Origin: Sinonovacula constricta
Taxonomy: Eukaryota > Mollusca > Bivalvia > Cardiida > Solecurtidae
Assembly: GCA_007844125.1 (NCBI GenBank)
Contig: CM017559.1
Span: 37,624,326 to 37,688,325 of the forward strand
Length of the DNA: 64,000 nucleotides
Direction: 5' to 3'
The notes beneath the pieces are model-generated. The model made no database searches. It was not told where the DNA came from and worked only from the letters and a program-made list of their open reading frames with translations. Positions 57,201-64,000 of the stretch are shown piece after piece. Within the stretch, counting starts at the first letter, position 1. The number at the start of each line of letters is the position of its first letter. The position numbers were made by a program, and so were the translations under genes.

Positions 57201-58950
57201 GTAAAAACGAATATGATCACATATGTCACTGTAGAATACATATATGATCACCTGTGTCACTGTAGAATACATATATGATCACGTGTGCCACTGTAGATTA
57301 CATATATGATCACCTGTGTCTGTGTAGAATACGAATATGAACACCTGTATCATTGTAGAATACGTATATAATCACTTGAGCAACTGTATAAAACGTATTT
57401 AAACACAAAAACCAATGTAGACTACGTATGTGATCACCTGTGCCACTGTATAATACGTATATGATCACCTGTGCCACTGTAGAATACGTATGTGATCACC
57501 TGTGCCACTGTAGAATACGTATATAATCACATGAGCCACTGTAGAAAACGAATATAATCACATTTGCTACTGTAGAATACACATTTAAACACCTGGCCAT
57601 TGTAGAATACCTATATGATCACCTGTGTCACTGAAAAATACAAATCAGATCGCATGTGCCACTGTAGAATACGTATATGATCACCTGTGCCACTGTAGAA
57701 TACGTATATGTTCACCTGTGCCACTGTAGAATACGTATATGATCACTGTTGCCACGGTAGAATACGTATATAATCACCTTTGCCATAGTAGAATACGTAT
57801 ATGTTCACCTGTGCCACTGTAGCATACTATATGATCACCTGTGCCACTGAAGAATACGTATATGATCACCTATGTCACAGTAGAATACGTATATGATCAA
57901 TGTTGCCACGGTAGAATACGTATATAATCACCGTTGCCATTGAAAAATAGGTATATGATCACCTGTGCCACTGTAGCATACTACATGATCACCTGTGCCA
58001 CTGTAGAATACGTATATGATCACCTGTGTCACTGTAGAATACGTATATGATTAACTGTGTCATTCTAGATTACCTATATGATCACTTGTGTCAATGTAGA
58101 AAGCGAATATGATCACATGTGTCACTGTAGAATACATATATCATCACCTGTGTCACTGTAGAATACATATATGATCACCTGTGTCACTGTAGAATACGTA
58201 TATGATCACATGAGCCACTGTAGAAAACGTATTTAAACACACAAACCAATGTAGACTACGCATGTGATCACATGTGCCACTGTAGAATACGTATATAATC
58301 ACATGAGCCACTGTAGAAAACGAATTTAATCACATTTGCTATTGTAGAATACACATTTGAACACCTGGCCATTGTAGAATACGTATATGATCACCTGTGT
58401 CACTGGAAAATACGAATCAGATCGCATGTGCCACTGTAGAATACGTATATGATCACCTGTGCCACTGTAGAATACGTATATGATCACCTGTGCCACTGTA
58501 GAATACGTATATGATCACTGTTGCCACGGTAGAATACGTATATAATCACCTTTGCCATAGTAGAATACGTATATGTTCACCTTTGCGACTGTAGCATACT
58601 ATATGATCACCTGTGTCACTGAAGAATACGTATATGATCACCTGTGTCACAGTAGAATACGTATATGATCAACGTTGCCACGGTAGAATACGTATATAAT
58701 CACCGTTGCCATTGAAAAATAGGTATATGTTCACATGTGCCACTGTAGCATACTACATGATCACCTGTGCCACTGTAGAATACGTATATGATCACCTGTG
58801 TCACTGTAGAATACGTATATGATTAACTGTGTCATTCTAGATTACCTATATGATCACTTGTGTCAATGTAGAATACGAATATGATCACATGTGTCACTGT
58901 AGAATACATATATCATCACCTGTGTCACTGGAGAATACATATATGATCAC
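51291..58950 (+). repeat. HOR block, irregular spacing
   Basis: Marker blocks at 52,304, 54,161, 55,707, 57,561 and 58,333 are 1,857, 1,546, 1,854 and 772 bp apart. The start (52.3-54 kb) matches the 10-14 kb subfamily, including the CAGCTGTGCC/GTAGAATTCG words. The later part (56-59 kb) matches the 23-28 kb subfamily. A 30-bp monomer lacking one C (GATCACTGTGCC) is inserted at about 54,281. The segment near 55,980-56,220 matches that near 21,570-21,870, including the CAACGTTCCCACGG and ATAACCACC changes. Confidence 0.82.
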
Positions 58951-61700
58951 CTGTGTCACTGTAGAATACGCATATGATCACCTGTGTCACTGTAGAATAC
59001 GTATATGATCACCTGTGTCACTGTAGAATACGTATATGATCGCCTGTGTCACTGTAGAATACGTATATGATCACCAGTGTCACTGTATAATACATATATG
59101 ATCACCTGTGTCACTCTAGAATACATATATGATCACCTGTGTGAAAGTAGACAACGAATATGATCACCTGTGTCACTGTAGAATACATATATGATCACAT
59201 GTGTCACTGTAGAATACGTATATGACCACCTGTGTCACAGTAGAATACGTATATGATCACCTGTGTCACTGTAGAATATGTATATGATCACCTGTGTCGC
59301 TGTAGAATACATACATGATCACCTGAGTCACTGTAGAATACATATATGATCACCTGTGTCACTCAAGAATACATATATGATCACCTGTGTCACTGTAAAA
59401 AACGAATATGATCACATGTGTCACTGTAGAATACATATATGATCAGCTGTGTCACTGTAGAATACATATATGATCACGTGTGCCACTGTAGATTACATAT
59501 ATGATCACCTGTGTCTCTGTAGAATACGAATATGAACACCTGTGTCACTGTATAATACGTATATAATCAAATGAGCCACTGTAGAAAACGTATTTAAACA
59601 CACAAACCAATGTAGACTACGCATGTGATCACCTGTGCCACTGTAGAATACGTATATAATCACATGAGCCACTGTAGAAAACGAATATAATCACATTTGC
59701 TACTGAAGAATACACATTTGAACACCTGGCCATTGTAGAATACGTATATGATCACCTGTGTCACTGAAAAATACAAATCAGATCGCATGTGCCACTGTAG
59801 AATACGTATATGATCACCTGTGCCACTGTAGAATACGTATATGATCACCTGTGCCACTGTAGAATACGTATATGATCACTGTTGCTACGGTAGAATAGGT
59901 ATATAATCACCTTTGCCATAGTAGAATACGTATATGTTCACCTGTGCCACTGTAGCATACTATATGATCACCTGTGCCACTGAAGAATACGTATATGATC
60001 ACCTGTGTCACAGTAGAATACGTATATGATCAACGTTGCCACGGTAGAATACGTATATAATCACCGTTGCCATTGAAAAATAGGTATATGTTCACCTGTG
60101 CCACTGTAGCATACTACATGATCACCTGTGCCACTGTAGAATACGTTTATGATCACCTGTGTCACTGTAGAATACGTATATGATTAACTGTGTCATTCTA
60201 GATTACCAATATGATCACTTGTGTCAATGTAGAAAACGAATATGATCACATGTGTCACTGTAGAATACATATATGATCACCTGTGTCACTGTAGAATACA
60301 TATAGCATCACCTGTGTCACTGTAGAATACGTATATGATCACCTGTGTCACTGTAGAATACGTATATGATCACCTGTGTCACGGTAGAATACGTATATGA
60401 TCGCCTGTGTCACTGTAGAATACGTATATGATCACCAGTGTCACTGTATAATACATATATGATCACCTGTGTCACTCTAGAATACATATATGATCACCTG
60501 TGTGAAAGTAGACAACGAATATGATCACCTGTGTCACTGTAGAATACATATATGATCACCTGTGTCACTGTAGAATACGTATATGACCACCTGTGTCACT
60601 GTAGAATACGTATATGATCACCTGTGTCACTGTAGAATATGTATATGATCACCTGTGTCGCTGTAGAATACATACATGATCACCTGAGTCACTGTAGAAT
60701 ACATATATGATCACCTGTGTCACTCAAGAATACATATATGATCACCTGTGTCACTGTAAAAAACGAATATGATCACATGTGTCACTGTAGAATACATATA
60801 TGATCAGCTGTGTCACTGTAGAATACATATATGATCACGTGTGCCACTGTAGATTACATATATGATCACCTGTGTCTCTGTAGAATACGAATATGAACAC
60901 CTGTGTCACTGTATAATACGTATATAATCAAATGAGCCACTGTAGAAAACGTATTTAAACACACAAACCAATGTAGACTACGCATGTGATCACCTGTGCC
61001 ACTGTAGAATACGTATATAATCACATGAGCCACTGTAGAAAACGAATATAATCACATTTGCTACTGAAGAATACACATTTGAACACCTGGCCATTGTAGA
61101 ATACGTATATGATCACCTGTGTCACTGAAAAATACAAATCAGATCGCATGTGCCACTGTAGAATACGTATATGATCACCTGTGCCACTGTAGAATACGTA
61201 TATGATCACCTGTGCCACTGTAGAATACGTATATGATCACTGTTGCTACGGTAGAATAGGTATATAATCACCTTTGCCATAGTAGAATACGTATATGTTC
61301 ACCTGTGCCACTGTAGCATACTATATGATCACCTGTGCCACTGAAGAATACGTATATGATCACCTGTGTCACAGTAGAATACGTATATGATCAACGTTGC
61401 CACGGTAGAATACGTATATAATCACCGTTGCCATTGAAAAATAGGTATATGTTCACCTGTGCCACTGTAGCATACTACATGATCACCTGTGCCACTGTAG
61501 AATACGTTTATGATCACCTGTGTCACTGTAGAATACGTATATGATTAACTGTGTCATTCTAGATTACCTATATGATCACTTGTGTCAATGTAGAAAACGA
61601 ATATGATCACATGTGTCACTGTAGAATACATATATGATCACCTGTGTCACTGTAGAATACATATAGCATCACCTGTGTCACTGTAGAATACGTATATGAT
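58951..61700 (+). repeat. Tandem duplication of a 1,361-bp HOR
   Basis: Copies at about 58,951-60,311 and 60,312-61,700 keep a constant 1,361-bp offset (about 44 monomers), with markers at 59,694 and 61,055. Private variants are shared: TGTTGCTACGGTAG with GAATAGGTATATAATC at about 59,880 and 61,241, ATCAAATGAGCC at about 59,566 and 60,927, and CACTCAAGAATAC at about 59,362 and 60,723. Flanks lose the match on both sides (ATAGCATC against GGAGAATAC on the left; ATCATCGCC and TCAAAGTAG changes on the right). Confidence 0.87.
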
Positions 61701-64000
61701 CACCTGTGTCACTGTAGAATACGTATATGATCACCTGTGTCACGGTAGAATACGTATATCATCGCCTGTGTCACTGTAGAATACGTATATGATCACCAGT
61801 GTCACTGTATAATACATATATAATCACCTGTGTCACTCTAGAATACACATATGATCACCTGTGTCAAAGTAGACAACGAATATGATCACCTGTGTCACTG
61901 TAGAATACATATATGATCACCTGTGTCACTGTAGAAAACGAATATGATCACATGTGTTACTGTAGAATACATATATGATCACCTGTGTCACTATAGAATA
62001 CGTATATGATCACCTGTGTCACTGTAAAATACATACATGATCACCTGAGTCACTGTAGAATACATATATGATCACCTGTGTCACTCTAGAATACATATAT
62101 GATCACCTGTGTCACTGTAAAAACGAATATGATCACATGTGTCACTGTAGAATACATATATGATCACCTGTGTCACTGTAGAATACATATATGATCACGT
62201 GTGCCACTGTAGATTACATATATGATCACCTGTGTCTCTGTAGAATACGAATATGAACACCTGTGTCACTGTAGAATACGTATATAATCACTTGAGCAAC
62301 TGTATAAAACGTATTTAAACACAAAAACCAATGTAGACTACGTATGTGATCACCTGTGCCACTGTATAATACGTATATGATCACCTGTGCCACTGTAGAA
62401 TACGTATGTGATCACCTGTGCCACTGTAGAATACGTATATAATCACATGAGCCACTGTAGAAAACGAATATAATCACATTTGCTACTGTAGAATACACAT
62501 TTGAACACCTGGCCATTTTAGAATACGTATATGATCACCTGTGTCACTGAAAAATACAAATCAGATCGCATGTGCCACTGTAGAATACGTATATGATCAC
62601 CTGTGCCACTGCAGAATACGTATATGTTCACCTGTGCCACTGTAGAATACGTATATGATCACTGTTGCCACGGTAGAATACGTATATAATCACCTTTGCC
62701 ATAGTAGAATACGTATATGTTCACCTGTGCCACTGTAGCATACTATATGATCACCTGTGCCACTGAAGAATACGTATATGATCACCTATGTCACAGTAGA
62801 ATACGTATATGATCAATGTTGCCACGGTAGAATACGTATATAATCACCGTTGCCATTGAAAAATAGGTATATGATCACCTGTGCCACTGTAGCATACTAC
62901 ATGATCACCTGTGCCACTGTAGAATACGTATATGATCACCTGTGTCACTGTAGAATACGTATATGATTAACTGTGTCATTCTAGATTACCTATATGATCA
63001 CTTGTGTCAATGTAGAAAGCGAATATGATCACATGTGTCACTGTAGAATACATATATCATCACCTGTGTCACTGTAGAATACATATATGATCACCTGTGT
63101 CACTGTAGAATACGTATATGATCACCTGTGTCACTGTAGAATACGTATATGATCACCTGTGTCACTGTAGAATACGTATATGATCGCCTGTGTCACTGTA
63201 GAATACATATATGATCACCTGTGTCACTGTAGAATACGTATATGATCACCTGTGTCACTGTAGAATACGTATATGATCACCTGTGTCACTGTAGAATACG
63301 TATATGATCGCCTGTGTCACTGTAGAATACATATATGATCACCTGTGTCACTGTAGAATACATATATGATCACGTGTGCCACTATAGAATAGATATAGGA
63401 TCACCTGTGTCTCTGTAGAATACGAATATGAACACCTGTGTCACTGTAGATTACGTATATAATCACATGAGCGACTGTTGAAAACGTATTTTAACACACA
63501 AACCAATATAGACTACGTATGTGATCACTGTATAATACGTATATCGATAACCTGTGCCACTGTAGAATACGTATGTGATCACCTGTGCCACTGTAGAGTA
63601 CGTATATGATCACCTGTGCCACCGTAGAATACATATTTGTTCACCTTTGCCACTGTAGAATACGTATATAATCACACGTGCCACTGTAAAATACGTATAT
63701 GATCACGTGTGCCACTGTAGAATACATATATAATCACATGAGCCACTGTAGAAAACGATTATTATCACATTTGCTACTGTAGAATACACGTTTGAACACC
63801 TGGGCCACTGTAGAATACGTATATGATCACCTGTGTCACTGTGGAATACGTATATTTCACCTTTGTCACTGTAGAATACATATATAATCACATGTGCCAC
63901 TGTAGAATACGAATATAATCACATTTGTTACTGTAGAATACACATTCGAACCTAGTGCCTCTGTAAAATACGTATATAATTACCTGTACCACTGTAGAAT
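61701..64000 (+). repeat. HOR block at the right edge, including more diverged monomers
   Basis: A unit with its marker at 62,477 resembles the 57,561 unit. From about 63,360 to the window end, monomers become more diverged, with ATATAGGATC, CGATAACC, TTTCACCTTTG (lost bases near 63,855) and CGAACCTAGTGCC, and the marker block at 63,768 is shortened. The pattern is that of reduced homogenisation, as near an array edge, but the repeat still reaches the last base. Confidence 0.8.

Larger units (their letters stand above)
43780..64000 (+). repeat. 31-bp satellite array, right arm
   Basis: The same 31-bp satellite resumes directly after the transposon, in the same orientation and with the same monomer variants (TACGTATAT and TACATATAT classes, GTGTCAC and GTGCCAC classes, the diverged CACATTTGCTACTG block). 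It continues to the right window edge. It was one array with the left arm before the insertion: the last left monomer and the first right monomer join into a complete unit once the duplicated TA is removed. HOR lengths here (2,043 bp, then 1,361 bp) differ from those in the left arm. Confidence 0.98.

Noticed and set aside
1..64000. CENP-B box or known centromere motif in the satellite monomer.
   Set aside because: No TTCG...A..CGGG pattern is present in the monomer, and the unit is much shorter than typical nucleosome-length centromere satellites.
1..64000. GATC in every monomer as a Dam-type methylation or bacterial replication signal.
   Set aside because: The context is eukaryotic satellite; GATC is simply the core of the TGATCA dyad.

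Overview
This window looks like eukaryotic, probably animal, non-coding DNA. About 60 kb of its 64 kb is one head-to-tail satellite array with a 31-bp monomer. A single 3,856-bp stretch of other DNA (39,924-43,779) interrupts it. I see no intact protein-coding gene, no tRNA or rRNA, no CRISPR array and no bacterial-type operon. The species cannot be named from what is here. The evidence for a eukaryote is the long satellite, a decayed RNase H domain of non-LTR retrotransposon type, and a TA-flanked inverted-repeat transposon.

Satellite. Each monomer (for example 311-341) carries three short dyads: TGATCA, GTGTCAC or GTGCCAC, and ATACGTAT or its CpA form ATACATAT. All monomers examined run in the same direction, on both sides of the interruption, and the array continues past both window edges. 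Monomer variants are organised into higher-order repeats (HORs). From 1 to about 29.3 kb, and from 43.8 kb to the end, the HORs are marked by a diverged block containing CACATTTGCTACTG (34 copies found by eye). Local periods include 2,009 bp (about 8.5-14 kb), 2,443 bp (16.6-21.5 kb), 2,043 bp (44-49 kb) and 1,361 bp (59-61.7 kb). From about 30.4 to 39.2 kb a second HOR dialect lacks that block, is marked by GAATCGCATATGATC, and forms nested duplications with offsets of 1,825, 3,153, 4,978 and 589 bp.

Interruption. The non-satellite island has near-perfect 25-bp terminal inverted repeats beginning CAGTTCT and is flanked by a duplicated TA. An uninterrupted paralogous site about 0.5 kb to its left shows the pre-insertion sequence. 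It is best read as a non-autonomous Tc1/mariner-like DNA transposon. Both ends hold clusters of CGTTACG/CGATACC motifs. Inside is a plus-strand relic of a reverse-transcriptase-linked RNase H domain (40,646 to about 41,270), broken by stops and frameshifts, and possibly a second small relic of the same region at 42,548-42,612.

The small open frames of 62-83 codons across the window follow from the repeat: 31 is not a multiple of 3, so each reading cycles through the three frames and repeats every 31 residues. I do not call them genes. The most useful content is the recombination history recorded in the HORs, the dated insertion and the retroelement relic. I found no new enzymatic or defence system.
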